Numbered from the stretch's first letter, positions 22,693 through 31,297 are shown. The stretch is DNA of 54,380 bases from Chlamydia sp. (GCF_017472245.1 NZ_JAFUQR010000004.1:1-54380); one strand, 5' to 3'. The notes: generated by a model not told the origin, from the letters alone. Numbers and translations are program-made.

Positions 22693-23432
22693 AATAAATA
22701 TTGCTCCACTTTGGTTATATCTTCTGGGTAATCAACAGAGGGGCCTGTTGCAGTTTGAACGACAAGAACATGGATAGGAAGACCAGTTTCTAGTACTCTT
22801 AATTGCTCAAGATCTTCGGCCAAACTTAACGAGGAAGGAGGTATTTTTACATATTCACGCAGAAACGTTTTTCTAAAAGCGTACACCCCAATATGTAGGT
22901 GAACAGGTGTTGGACGTTTAAAATTATAAGGAATAGCACTTCTACTAAAGTAAAGAGCTTTACCTGTTTTGTCGAACACACATTTCACTTTGTGATCTGT
23001 CAAAATTGCTTCAGGATCTACTGTTTCTGTAACAGGGGTAACCATATTTGCGGAGGGATTGTCCTCTAACATAGCTACAAGCCCATCTATAATACTTGGA
23101 GACAAACAAGGCTCATCTCCTTGAATGTTTACAACAATCTCTGCTTGCGGGAAATGTTGAGAGATAGCCTCTTCTACTCTCTCTGTTCCGTTAGCACAAA
23201 ATTTGCTAGTCATGACACATAATCCGCCAAATTCAACGACATGATCAAAAATTCGTTGATCATCAGTTGCCACAACTACACAGTCCAGAGACCGGCTATT
23301 CAAGGCGTTCTCATAAGATCTTTGGATTAAAGTTTTTCCTAAAATTTTTATTAAAGGTTTTCCGGGGAAACGAGAGCTTCCCCATCTGGCGGGGAGAATG
23401 CCGACTTTTTTGCTCGTTAAAAATGCAAACAT
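22668..23432 (-). CDS. kdsB: CMP-KDO synthetase
   Basis: A 254-residue 3-deoxy-manno-octulosonate cytidylyltransferase that activates KDO for lipooligosaccharide. Motifs are [17 protein letters not shown] (CTP-binding loop), [13 protein letters not shown], and [21 protein letters not shown] and [11 protein letters not shown] follow, all typical of KdsB. AAGGGGG precedes the ATG by a few bases. It is the first gene of the kdsB-pyrG-ruvX cluster. Chlamydial LOS has a KDO core, and CTP synthase next door provides its co-substrate. Confidence 0.95.
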   Translation of the reverse strand: MFAFLTSKKVGILPARWGSSRFPGKPLIKILGKTLIQRSYENALNSRSLDCVVVATDDQRIFDHVVEFGGLCVMTSKFCANGTERVEEAISQHFPQAEIVVNIQGDEPCLSPSIIDGLVAMLEDNPSANMVTPVTETVDPEAILTDHKVKCVFDKTGKALYFSRSAIPYNFKRPTPVHLHIGVYAFRKTFLREYVKIPPSSLSLAEDLEQLRVLETGLPIHVLVVQTATGPSVDYPEDITKVEQYLLCLSKASF

Positions 23433-23771
23433 CGCACCCCCTTAATCGACAAAAGCTCCTCCCTTCTTTGAGAAATAAGAGTTCCTAAAGATCACACGAA
23501 TCTGTGTAACTGACGTTCTAGTATACAGGACTCGGTCATCCTAACAAGGTATTTCTTAACAATCAAGATTATTCCTCAGCTAATAGGATTTCCTATTTGT
23601 CAGAATAAGGAGGGGGGAATATTTTCGATACACAGGGGACATGGACACACATTTTCTAAGAGTTTGATAATAGATAATTTACAATTTTATAATATATTTT
23701 TTTTGTTACAACAAAAACTATCCGCAGAGTTATCATAAAGTAATAAAAAGCTTTTAGTTTTTATTGTTATT
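23433..23771. other. Divergent intergenic region kdsB / CT181-like gene
   Basis: No gene is visible in these 339 bp. The right half is very AT-rich and holds a strong sigma-66/sigma-70-type promoter reading right (23664-23693). The left half must hold the kdsB promoter, but I cannot point to a clear one. Confidence 0.5.
23664..23693 (+). promoter_or_regulatory. Sigma-66 (housekeeping) type promoter for the CT181-like gene
   Basis: TTGATA (23664-23669) and a perfect TATAAT (23688-23693) are separated by 18 bp, close to consensus. The transcript would start near 23700, giving a ~70-base leader before the ATG at 23772. Confidence 0.6.
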
Positions 23772-24482
23772 ATGCTTTCTAAGTTCTGTAAAATTTATTT
23801 GTCGGCCATCCTCTTAATTAATGTCGCATCTCCTGCAGCAGCTTTCTCTGCAGAAAAGGATTTGGGATTTTTTGGGCGGCTGAAAGCGTGGATTTCTCAG
23901 GAAAAAATATCTTCTTCGGTTAAAGAAGAGGCTCGAGCTTCCGTTGTTACAAAAATTTCGGATCTCCTATCTTGGCAACGTTATGATTATACTCAAGAGG
24001 GTGGGTTTTCTGTTCAGTTTCCAGAGCTTCCTGAGCATTCGGGGCAGGTTATTGAGCTTCCTCAGTCAGATTTAGCCATTCGCTATGACACTTATGTGGC
24101 AGAAACTTCTAACGATAGCTCTGTGTACGTAGTGTCTGTTTGGGAGTACCCAGAGAAAGTTGATATCAGCAAGCCTGAATTGAATCTTCAGGAAGGGTTT
24201 GCAGGGATGTTATACGCTCTCCCTGAGTCACAAGTTTTATATCTTAAAGCAACAGAGGTTCAAGGACATAAAGCTTTAGAGTTTTGGATTGTGTGCGACG
24301 GTATTTATTTCCGAGGGATGCTAGTTTCTGTTAATCATACGTTGTACCAAGTGTTTATGGTGTATAAAGGCCGTTCTCCGGAAATTTTAGATAAGGAGTA
24401 CAGCACGTTTATTCAATCCTTCAAAGTTACTAAAGTTCGTAATGCTAAAAAGATAGATGTAAGAAAAAGAGTTTCTCTATAG
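23772..24482 (+). CDS. Secreted/periplasmic protein of unknown function (CT181-like)
   Basis: A 236-residue protein with a Sec signal peptide (basic start, hydrophobic residues 8-20, then SPAAAFSAE with a probable cleavage after AAA). The mature part starts with an amphipathic ~40-residue segment, followed by a compact beta-rich domain (SVQFPELPEHSGQVIEL, YVVSVWEYPEKVD, FWIVCDGIYFRGML, YQVFMVYKGRSPEILD). The pattern recalls PsbP/Mog1-like folds, but I cannot assign a family. By order it is CT181. A strong promoter lies upstream and two tRNA genes downstream. Export is seen in the sequence; function is unknown. Confidence 0.75.
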   Translation: MLSKFCKIYLSAILLINVASPAAAFSAEKDLGFFGRLKAWISQEKISSSVKEEARASVVTKISDLLSWQRYDYTQEGGFSVQFPELPEHSGQVIELPQSDLAIRYDTYVAETSNDSSVYVVSVWEYPEKVDISKPELNLQEGFAGMLYALPESQVLYLKATEVQGHKALEFWIVCDGIYFRGMLVSVNHTLYQVFMVYKGRSPEILDKEYSTFIQSFKVTKVRNAKKIDVRKRVSL

Positions 24483-24659
24483 GGTTTAGCATAAAAAGTT
24501 TTTCAGAACATATAGGGAAAGTTATTCATAGCTGAAGTCGTTTTTTCTTCTGTGAATAAAAGTTTTCGCTATTAGATAATCTTTTCTTGTGTTTAAAATC
24601 CCGTTTGGATTAAGATGACGCCTTGTTGCTGAGAGCTAGTCAGTAGCAACCGCTCTTTA

Positions 24660-24732
24660 GGGGACTTAGCTTAGTTGGTAGAGCGTCTGATTTGCATTCA
24701 GAAGGTCAGGAGTTCGAATCTCCTAGTCTCCA
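24660..24732 (+). tRNA. tRNA-Ala (anticodon TGC)
   Basis: A complete cloverleaf of 73 bases: the acceptor GGGGACT pairs with AGTCTCC, the D-arm is AGCTTAGTTGGTAGAGC, the anticodon stem-loop is TCTGA-TTTGCAT-TCAGA with TGC in the loop, and the T-arm contains GTTCGAATC. A73 is present and CCA is not encoded. It is four bases before tRNA-Ile, so the two are co-transcribed. Confidence 0.97.
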
Positions 24733-24736
24733 TCAT

Positions 24737-24810
24737 GCGGTTATAGCTCAGTTGGTTAGAGCGCGACACTGATAATGTCGAGGTCCCAAGTTCAAGTCTT
24801 GGTAACCGCA
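24737..24810 (+). tRNA. tRNA-Ile (anticodon GAT)
   Basis: A complete 74-base cloverleaf: the acceptor GCGGTTA pairs with TAACCGC, the anticodon stem-loop is CGACA-CTGATAA-TGTCG with GAT, and the T-arm is CCAAG-TTCAAGT-CTTGG. CCA is not encoded. It ends 24 bases before the ABC ATPase start codon with no terminator between, so the ATPase may be transcribed with the tRNAs. Confidence 0.97.
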
Positions 24811-24834
24811 AGTCTAAAGGGTTTCTCCTGTTTT

Positions 24835-25527
24835 ATGTTAGACGTAAAATCTTTATACTATGCTCATGCGTCTCATTGTGTGTTTGAGAACGCGGAGGTT
24901 AGCTTCTCTCCCGGACAAATTTCTGTTGTTCTAGGAAAATCTGGTAGTGGTAAGACTACTTTATTTAGGATCATTGCAGGGTTCCTTTCTTGTTCTATAG
25001 GAGAAATTCTTTGGGAAGGAAAACCTTTAACTCAAAAACTAGTAGCCTATATGCAGCAAAAAGGAAGGCTTTTGCCGTGGCGAACTATCAGAAAAAACAT
25101 TTCATTACTAACAGAATTGGGCCCCCGCAACCAAAAAATGTTTGTTCTTGAAAAAGCTTTTCGTAAAGCTGTACATACATTCGAGCTTTCTTCTCTTCTT
25201 GATCGTTTTCCTGATGAGTTATCTGTAGGACAACAGCAACGTGTTGTTTTTGCTATGCACAGTTTGTCTTCTAAGCCAGTTTTGTTATTAGACGAGCCTT
25301 TTGCATCTTTAGATCCTTTGACTAAAGAGATGTTGTATCAAGATGTAAAAAGATTAGCTAAGGAAGAAGGAAAAACTGTTATATTAGCTTCCCATGATGT
25401 GCAAGATTGCTTAAGAGTAGGGGAGACTTTCTTCGCAATCAAAAATCACAAAATACAACCGGTTTTTTTAGACAAACAAGAAGGGATTTCAGGGTTATTA
25501 CAACAAATGAAAAAACACCTAATTTAA
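24835..25527 (+). CDS. ABC transporter ATPase, NitT/TauT type (tauB-like)
   Basis: A 230-residue ABC ATPase with Walker A GKSGSGKTT, Q-loop YMQQKGRLLPWRTI, signature LSVGQQQR, Walker B VLLLDEPFASLD and switch ASHD. The QQ-WRT type Q-loop resembles the nitrate/taurine/aliphatic sulfonate family. No permease or binding protein lies next to it, so the substrate is unknown. I start at ATG 24835 because the longer frame would run back through the tRNA-Ile gene. The gene three bases downstream encodes a two-helix membrane protein that could be a partner or an unrelated Inc candidate. By order it is CT180. Confidence 0.85.
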   Translation: MLDVKSLYYAHASHCVFENAEVSFSPGQISVVLGKSGSGKTTLFRIIAGFLSCSIGEILWEGKPLTQKLVAYMQQKGRLLPWRTIRKNISLLTELGPRNQKMFVLEKAFRKAVHTFELSSLLDRFPDELSVGQQQRVVFAMHSLSSKPVLLLDEPFASLDPLTKEMLYQDVKRLAKEEGKTVILASHDVQDCLRVGETFFAIKNHKIQPVFLDKQEGISGLLQQMKKHLI

Positions 25528-25529
25528 AA

Positions 25530-26159
25530 ATGTTCCCTCTAAAACTTGATCAGGCTGTACGTTCTCTTTATAACCAACAGTTGCGTGTGCTTTCGCAAGA
25601 AGACAAAATTTCTTTAAAAAATCAAATTCACATACATAAGATTAAAAGTTTGCCAGTAATTTTTTTTTCGATGCTGATGGCTATCGGAGCTCTTTTTGCT
25701 TTTTGCATAGGAGCTATGCTCGCTGTTATTGGCGATGCAGTATTTCTTTATGAAATTTTTCTCCCTTTTATTCTTCCGGGAATTTTGTTGTTATTGCCAA
25801 TAGCTTTGTTGCTTCATTTTGCATGGAAAGAGCAACAGTGCGTTTCTCAAAAACAGCAGCAAATCGCAGAAAGCTGTTATTTCGAAACATTGACATTTTG
25901 TAAAGCTTTTCAATCTAGAGAGATCTTTGTGCGAAATCTTGTAAAATTTATACAGCAAGAAGTGTTACCAGAAGGATTTGCAAAAAGGTTTATCTTCGCT
26001 ATATTAACTCAAGCAAAGCCTTCTTTATTAGCAAAAAAAATTAGCTTAACCAAAACCTCTTTTGATGAGACTATAGAAAAGGCTTTTTCGCATATACAAG
26101 AAGGGCTTTATTTATCTGGACAGGAGAAAATTGATCACGAAAATAAACTGAAAGAATAG
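25530..26159 (+). CDS. Two-helix membrane protein of unknown function (CT179-like)
   Basis: A 209-residue protein starting at ATG 25530, two bases after the ABC ATPase stop. It has a ~40-residue polar N-terminus, two hydrophobic helices (about 41-68 and 74-97) with a short loop, and a polar, helical C-terminus. The bilobed helix pair fits an Inc protein. Co-translation with the ATPase leaves open that it is a membrane partner of that ATPase, though it is too small to be a permease. An earlier in-frame start (25407) lies inside the ATPase gene and is unlikely. Confidence 0.65.
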   Translation: MFPLKLDQAVRSLYNQQLRVLSQEDKISLKNQIHIHKIKSLPVIFFSMLMAIGALFAFCIGAMLAVIGDAVFLYEIFLPFILPGILLLLPIALLLHFAWKEQQCVSQKQQQIAESCYFETLTFCKAFQSREIFVRNLVKFIQQEVLPEGFAKRFIFAILTQAKPSLLAKKISLTKTSFDETIEKAFSHIQEGLYLSGQEKIDHENKLKE

Positions 26160-26183
26160 ACTTCTTCATCAATACTCGAGTGA

Positions 26184-27398
26184 CTACAAACGCCCTATAG
26201 ATAGGGCGATAAAGACAATCCCGGTCACAATTATAGACAATAAAGTTTTTGCTTCTAGAGGCAAATGAAAAATTACTGGAGAAAGAAGGATTCCAGCTGC
26301 AAAAAGTAGGCTTATCCAGCGAAGATGGCGCAAGCTTTCCGAAAAAGAAAAGATGGACAACACAAGAATAAACCAACAGGCACTGTTCACAAAAAAACGA
26401 CACGTGTCTGAAAGAGATAAGCTTTGGTTTAATTGTACGAAAAGAATGGCAAATATACAGGTAAAGACCAGGTTTAATGGGAAAGAAATCCCTTCGAAAG
26501 CTTGTTTCCAGGCTTTTGAAAAAGGCAATACAGAACGTTCTTCCCAAAACAGAGATTCTTTATAATACTCAGAGCCGTAAAAAGCCATTTGAGCTAGTTT
26601 TTTTTTGTCAGAAGAAAATTGTGTAAGATAGTTCCAAGTTGCTCGGAGTTCATCATAAAAAATCGATAAAGAAAGTACAGGTGCTATTGTTAGGTACACA
26701 CCTTGATAATTTATTAGAGATAGCTGCGATAGGAGAATAGCTGTCAAAGTTACTCCTATTGCTAGAAAAAGCCAAAATGCAATAACGAAAACCACTTTTG
26801 GTCTTGTATGCCATCGGCGTTCTCCTCCCGTCAAAGACAACACGATAAGCATGGAATAAATTACCATTAATGTAGTCGAAAAGAACCGCGAACAAGTAGC
26901 TGTAGTATTAGCGATATTCAGTGCTGCAGAAGTAAGATACCGACTCAGCAACCATCCTATGAAAGAAAGAAGTAAAACAACTCCTCTTTTCCCTCCGGAA
27001 GAAGGATTGTAATGGCAGGTCTCCGGAATTGTGGGGCCAACCTCCAAATCCTCAGGACGATTAGGCAGTAGGCAAATAGCAGCTAGTGTTGCAAAACCAA
27101 TCAAAGAATCATGAGCAAAAACTAAAGGTGAGGCATTCGTAGAACAAGAAAAAAAGGAAATCCAAAGACCGATAAAAATACTTAGTCGCAAAACGATAGG
27201 GCTATAGAAGGATAGCGCTGATAATATTACCAATAAGATTCCACAAATTTTGTCTGATAGAACAATTGAAGGGTCTAAATAATTAAGAATGCTTGGCGTG
27301 AAAAACAGCCAAAGTCCAATTAAAGCGGGGAGAATACTGAATTTAAAAAAACGATAGCGAAAATGACGATAAACGTTTTCTAAAAGATCTTTCTCCAT
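26184..27398 (-). CDS. Polytopic membrane protein of unknown function (CT178-like)
   Basis: A 404-residue protein with about ten hydrophobic segments. The N-terminal part has two GLW-containing helices (LPALIGLWLFFTPSILNY and IFIGLWISFF) that recall the SPW repeat family of bacterial membrane proteins, but the match is weak. A charged cytoplasmic or periplasmic segment (FSSDKKKLAQMAFYGSEYY) lies in the middle. I start at ATG 27398 because AAGAG sits seven bases upstream; a GTG at 27425 lacks such a site. It is convergent with the CT179-like gene and divergent from dsbA. No transport or enzyme motif is visible. Confidence 0.75.
   Translation of the reverse strand: MEKDLLENVYRHFRYRFFKFSILPALIGLWLFFTPSILNYLDPSIVLSDKICGILLVILSALSFYSPIVLRLSIFIGLWISFFSCSTNASPLVFAHDSLIGFATLAAICLLPNRPEDLEVGPTIPETCHYNPSSGGKRGVVLLLSFIGWLLSRYLTSAALNIANTTATCSRFFSTTLMVIYSMLIVLSLTGGERRWHTRPKVVFVIAFWLFLAIGVTLTAILLSQLSLINYQGVYLTIAPVLSLSIFYDELRATWNYLTQFSSDKKKLAQMAFYGSEYYKESLFWEERSVLPFSKAWKQAFEGISFPLNLVFTCIFAILFVQLNQSLSLSDTCRFFVNSACWFILVLSIFSFSESLRHLRWISLLFAAGILLSPVIFHLPLEAKTLLSIIVTGIVFIALSIGRL
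26191..26208. terminator. GC-rich palindrome at the convergent gene ends
   Basis: CGCCCTA-TAGA-TAGGGCG makes a 7-bp GC-rich stem inside the last codons of the minus-strand gene, 31 bases after the stop of the plus-strand gene. It could end transcription from both sides, but neither strand has a clear T-run after it. Confidence 0.3.
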
Positions 27399-27550
27399 AA
27401 ACAAACTCTTAATGTTTCTCAACACATAAAATGTCTAGGAGAAAAGAGAAAGCTTTTTTTTGAAAAAAGTTTTCAAGACATCTTCTGTTTTAGCAAGAAA
27501 ATAGTTTCGTTTTTTTTATTATTATCTTATCTCAACTTTTATACGAAATC

Positions 27551-28264
27551 TTGGATAAGAGCACTCCCTTGAAAAAAAAGATTTTTGTTATTTTTACAGC
27601 TCTGGGATTTGTTTTGTGCCTAGGTTTAATGGTGCAAACCAAGCGTTCTATCATGCCTCCGAAAGCACCTATTCCGACTACAGCAAAATATTTCCCCACC
27701 ATAGGGAATCCGTATGCGCCTATTAATATCACCGTTTTTGAAGAACCATCGTGTTCAGCTTGTGAAGAATTCTCTTCAGAAGTATTCCCTTTGATCAAAG
27801 AGCGTTTTATTGATACAGGAGAAGCTTCTTTCACACTTATACCAGTTTGCTTTATCCGTGGTTCTATGCCTGCTGCGCAAGCTTTAATGTGCGTTTATCA
27901 CCACGATCCTAAACGCCCTGATCCAGAAGCTTATATGGAATATTTCCATAAAATTCTCTCTTATGAAAAAAGTGAGGGGTCACATTGGGCAACGCCTGAA
28001 GTTATTACGAAATTAGCAGAAAAAATACATACTCATTCGGGTAGGGGAATAAACCCAATAGGCTTGATGCAGTGTGTAAATTCGCAAAGATTTTTAGAAC
28101 AAATTAAGAAGAACAATATTTATGGTTCTCAAATAATGGGAGGACAACTTGCTACTCCTACAGCTGTGGTTGGAGATTATCTTATAGAGGATCCTACATT
28201 TGATGAGATTGAAAGGGTAATTACACAACTTCGACATCTACAAGCAATGGAAGAGGAGGGGTAG
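27551..28264 (+). CDS. DsbA-family thiol-disulfide oxidoreductase, membrane anchored
   Basis: A 237-residue protein with a single N-terminal hydrophobic anchor or signal (residues 10-27) and a thioredoxin-fold DsbA-type domain. The active site is C68-S-A-C71 in FEEPSCSACEEF, and the cis-Pro loop is in LATPTAVV. It should introduce disulfides into envelope proteins, which in chlamydiae form the cross-linked outer-membrane complex. The next gene is its likely DsbB partner (one-base overlap). Older annotation calls it dsbG, but the size and lack of a dimerisation domain suggest DsbA-like. The TTG start at 27551 is uncertain; TTG 27569 has AAGAG upstream and would remove six residues. Confidence 0.87.
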   Translation: MDKSTPLKKKIFVIFTALGFVLCLGLMVQTKRSIMPPKAPIPTTAKYFPTIGNPYAPINITVFEEPSCSACEEFSSEVFPLIKERFIDTGEASFTLIPVCFIRGSMPAAQALMCVYHHDPKRPDPEAYMEYFHKILSYEKSEGSHWATPEVITKLAEKIHTHSGRGINPIGLMQCVNSQRFLEQIKKNNIYGSQIMGGQLATPTAVVGDYLIEDPTFDEIERVITQLRHLQAMEEEG

Positions 28265-28674
28265 TGATTAAACTCTTACGTTCTTATTGTCTATACTTTG
28301 CTTGGTTGATTGCTTGTATAGGAACTCTTATGAGTATTTATTATAGCTATCTTCTGAATATAGAACCTTGTGTTCTTTGTTATTATCAGCGAATTTGTCT
28401 ATTCCCTTTAGTAATCATTTTAGGTATTGCAGCGTATCGCGAAGATCTTGCTGTCAAAATATACGCTCTTCCTTTGGCTCTTGTTGGCTTTGGCATTGCT
28501 ATTTATCAAATTTGTTTGCAAGAGATTCCTGGAATGACTTTAGATATCTGCGGTAAGATTTCCTGTACCACCAAGCTATTTCTGCTTGGCTTCATTACCA
28601 TGCCTATGGCTTCTGCTTCGGCTTTTTTAGTTATCGCGTGTTTACTTATATTCGCGACTAGATCTAACACGTGA
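28264..28674 (+). CDS. dsbB: DsbB/BdbC-family quinone-linked thiol oxidase
   Basis: A 136-residue four-helix membrane protein. The first redox pair C36-V-L-C39 (EPCVLCYYQR) lies after helix 1, and the second pair is C96 and C101 (DICGKISC) in the periplasmic loop before helix 4. It would reoxidise the DsbA-like protein and pass electrons to quinone. The GTG start overlaps the last base of the dsbA stop, which indicates translational coupling. The compact size matches the BdbC type rather than E. coli DsbB. Confidence 0.9.
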   Translation: MIKLLRSYCLYFAWLIACIGTLMSIYYSYLLNIEPCVLCYYQRICLFPLVIILGIAAYREDLAVKIYALPLALVGFGIAIYQICLQEIPGMTLDICGKISCTTKLFLLGFITMPMASASAFLVIACLLIFATRSNT

Positions 28675-28691
28675 CCGTATGAACAATTAGC

Positions 28692-30275
28692 CTATTGCTC
28701 TATTAACGAAACTTTTTTCAAATCAACCTCTCCAAAAGAGGATGTTTGTAAATTAGCAACTCGAGAATGTTTAGCATAAACATAATCTAGATGATAAAGG
28801 GGAATAATTGGGTTTTCTTTCAGTAATAACTGCTCTGCTATCATCTGAAGATCCTGTGAATCTTTGATAAGAAGCTGTGCTACAATATTAGTGTATTCTT
28901 CGTTTTGCCAGCGAATCAGCTGAAAGTCTTTATACTTCATTCCATCTCCAAGAACAGATAAAAAAGCACTGGCTTGGTGATAATCAGCAATCCAATTTCC
29001 TGTAGCTAAAGCAAAATCTCCTCTTGAACGTTTATCTAAAAAACAATGGTATTCTAAGCCTAAAGTCACAATTTTAATTCCGAGAATATCAAATAACTGT
29101 TGGCGAATTTCTTGAACAACAGCTCTTAAACAGAGGGATTCTACCGGATAAATTAATATGATTTTTTCTAAATCTTCCTCAGACAAAGTTTTTAAGGCTT
29201 CTGTTAAATACATTCTAGCTAAAGTAGTTCGTTCCGTCAGGGAAAGAATCTGGGGAGGCACTTGTGATAATCTAGGATGAACAAAACTTGACGCAACACT
29301 TCCTTTACCAGCTATTTTTAATAATGTTTCTCGATTGATTGCTAAAGAGAAAGCAGCTCTTAACAAAGGATTGTTGAAGGGTTTGTTATTCATATTACAG
29401 AACAAAACGCTGCAGTTCAATACTGGATAATTGCATAAGTTTTCTGGATCAAGAACTTGCTGCTCTTCTAAGGGGAAAGAAGAAGTCCAAGGTAATCCAA
29501 TTAGATCGATAAGTTTTTTTTGAAACATTTGTGTTGCAGTATGAATATCAGAAATTATCTGCAAACGTATTGTGCTTAGTGAAACATTCTTTTGGTCATA
29601 ATAAAGAGGATTCTTATTAAGTAATAGGAAGTGTTGAGGCTCATAATGGCTTATCATAAAAGGACCATTAGAGATTATGGGGAAAGAACGTATAAGACGT
29701 TTATTTTTGTAATATTCTCTTAAAGAAGCATGCACAGGGTAAAAGATTGGATGTGTTAACACTTCTACAAAATGAGAACAAGGCCTCTCTAACGTAATTT
29801 CAAGAGTGTGTTCGTTTAAAGCATGCACTCCTAATTCTTTTACGGGTAATTTTCTAGTTAAAACAGCGTGCGAATTTTTAATTAGTGCGAGAGAGCGTAA
29901 TGTGACGCAATCAATTTCTTGAGAATAAATTTGTTTAATAGATTCTTCAAAATCATAAGCTGTTACAGGATCTCCATTATTCCAAAAAGTTTTTTTTAGA
30001 AAGAAAGTATAAGTACAACCATCTTGAGACAACTGGTAATTTTCTGCTAAGGCTAAATCGGGAACATTACCATTTTCTCTGAACAATCCTTCATAAAGAG
30101 CTTTTGCAATAGAAACATCCTTACTTAAAAAAACTTGACGAGGATCTAAAGACATTGGATCATGGCTAATTGCAACACGTAAAATATCCTTGGATTCTTC
30201 CTGTTTGCGACAACAAGATGTTAATCCAAAAGCAAGAATGATAAAAGCAATGGCCAACAACTTCTTTTGAGACAT
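28692..30275 (-). CDS. Oligopeptide-binding lipoprotein (stand-alone OppA paralogue)
   Basis: A 527-residue SBP_bac_5 protein with a lipoprotein signal (residues 1-21, lipobox GLTSC). Segments shared with the operon OppA at 3141-4697 include RVAISHDPMSLDPRQV, ALYEGLFRENG, FFLKKTFWNNGDPVTAYDF and YLTEALKTLSEEDL. It has no permease nearby and may feed peptides to OppBCDF at 1-2972, widening substrate range. The two paralogues differ over most of the ligand-facing region, suggesting different specificity. By order it is CT175 (oppA_2). It converges on dsbB with only 17 bp between stops. Confidence 0.92.
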   Translation of the reverse strand: MSQKKLLAIAFIILAFGLTSCCRKQEESKDILRVAISHDPMSLDPRQVFLSKDVSIAKALYEGLFRENGNVPDLALAENYQLSQDGCTYTFFLKKTFWNNGDPVTAYDFEESIKQIYSQEIDCVTLRSLALIKNSHAVLTRKLPVKELGVHALNEHTLEITLERPCSHFVEVLTHPIFYPVHASLREYYKNKRLIRSFPIISNGPFMISHYEPQHFLLLNKNPLYYDQKNVSLSTIRLQIISDIHTATQMFQKKLIDLIGLPWTSSFPLEEQQVLDPENLCNYPVLNCSVLFCNMNNKPFNNPLLRAAFSLAINRETLLKIAGKGSVASSFVHPRLSQVPPQILSLTERTTLARMYLTEALKTLSEEDLEKIILIYPVESLCLRAVVQEIRQQLFDILGIKIVTLGLEYHCFLDKRSRGDFALATGNWIADYHQASAFLSVLGDGMKYKDFQLIRWQNEEYTNIVAQLLIKDSQDLQMIAEQLLLKENPIIPLYHLDYVYAKHSRVANLQTSSFGEVDLKKVSLIEQ

Positions 30276-30655
30276 AGAGTTTCAGCAACCAATTAAATAG
30301 TAGTATAGATTAGGTCTTTTGTAAAAATCGATTACTCAGCTTGAGAATTGTACAAAAAATTTCAGCAAAAAACCAAAGTTGTTTTTCAAATACTAAAAGA
30401 AAAAAGTTGAACCCTAATGCAAAAATGGTCTGACTCACACGAGGATTTCTTTTCGATAAATCTAACGCTAACACTTATAGATCATTAGAACAAACAACAA
30501 ATTATCAAGATCTTTCCCTAATTAAATAGAAGAGGAGAGGGATCTCTTATCCATATGAAATACTATCGAATAATATTTTAACTGGCCATTTTCCGTTTTT
30601 GCCAAAACGATTTTTTATAAAAATTGCAAATACACAGCGAAGTACGAGAAACGGC

Positions 30656-31062
30656 TTACTGCTTAGGGAAAATAGTCTTTTGAGTAACTGTCTGTATTTT
30701 TGACAACGTGTTCCTGGGGTCAAATAGAGGATCTTCTCTTCCCTCTTCTTCCTCTTGAATAGGTGGAAGCACAGGACGATATCTAGTAGGGCAATTTGAT
30801 CTGTTCGAGGAGTCTGAGTGATGAGAACACGCTTCATCATAAGATGGAGGATTGGCATTGTTAACGCATACCTCATCATAAGATGGTGGTGGTGTATCAG
30901 AAACGTCATGAGAAAAACTTCCATAGTCTGGCGTATCATCATTTCTCGGTAACAAGAGCGTGATAGTCGTTGTCCAAGAGAAGAGGGGTTTCTTCCTGTC
31001 TGTGGATTATAGCGAACTCTTGCATCGTCAAAAAAAGTATTATAATTTGGAGGAACGGCCAT
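30656..31062 (-). CDS. Frame-disrupted hypothetical protein with two PPxY (PPSYDE) motifs
   Basis: The ATG at 31062 opens a frame with a protein-like start (MAVPPNYNTFFDDARVRYNP). The convincing C-terminal sequence is in the -1 frame, ending at 30656: DTPPPSYDEVCVNNA, NPPSYDEACSHHSD and VLPPIQEEEEGRED. The two PPSYDE units differ only by synonymous changes in that frame (CCA/CCT, GAG/GAA), arguing it is the one under selection. A -1 shift, for instance at AAACCCC (30985-30991, minus), would join them into about 135 residues. The original frame instead continues to 30547 with an unlikely Met/His/Leu-rich tail. It may be a one-base indel, a sequencing error or programmed frameshifting. PPxY motifs bind WW domains, as in viral late domains. 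Position matches CT172-CT174; no family recognised. Confidence 0.5.
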
Positions 31063-31253
31063 TTTTTATTTAAAACATTTCAATTTACGGAAGACAAGTT
31101 TATAAAACTCCTTGCTTTTGCTTTCTATAAGTTTGCATGTTGTTCTAGATTATGTGTAAAAGAGGAATAGCAGCTACAAGACCCGCTTCTCAGCGAAAAC
31201 AAAAGGTCTGATAATATTTATTATGTTGAATAAAGATAGTCCACGATAGATCA

Positions 31254-31276
31254 CAAGGCCTCAATAAGAGGCCTTG
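31254..31276 (-). terminator. Terminator hairpin after trpA
   Basis: A perfect 9-bp inverted repeat, CAAGGCCTC-AATAA-GAGGCCTTG, lies 22 bp past the trpA stop. It is GC-rich, has a 5-base loop, and is the strongest hairpin in the area. No T-run follows on the minus strand, so efficiency is uncertain. Confidence 0.55.
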
Positions 31277-31297
31277 CTTCAGGTATTAAAAAATTCA

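Noticed and set aside
24775..24834. 20-residue N-terminal extension of the ABC ATPase
   Set aside because: It would be encoded by the 3' half of tRNA-Ile; the ATG at 24835 begins the conserved domain.
25407..25529. 41-residue N-terminal extension of the CT179-like protein
   Set aside because: Lies inside the ATPase coding sequence in another frame; the ATG at 25530 directly follows the ATPase stop.
30970..31170. 66-codon plus-strand open frame opposite the PPxY gene
   Set aside because: Cys/Phe/Lys-rich shadow of the minus-strand gene and its AT-rich flank; no start signal.
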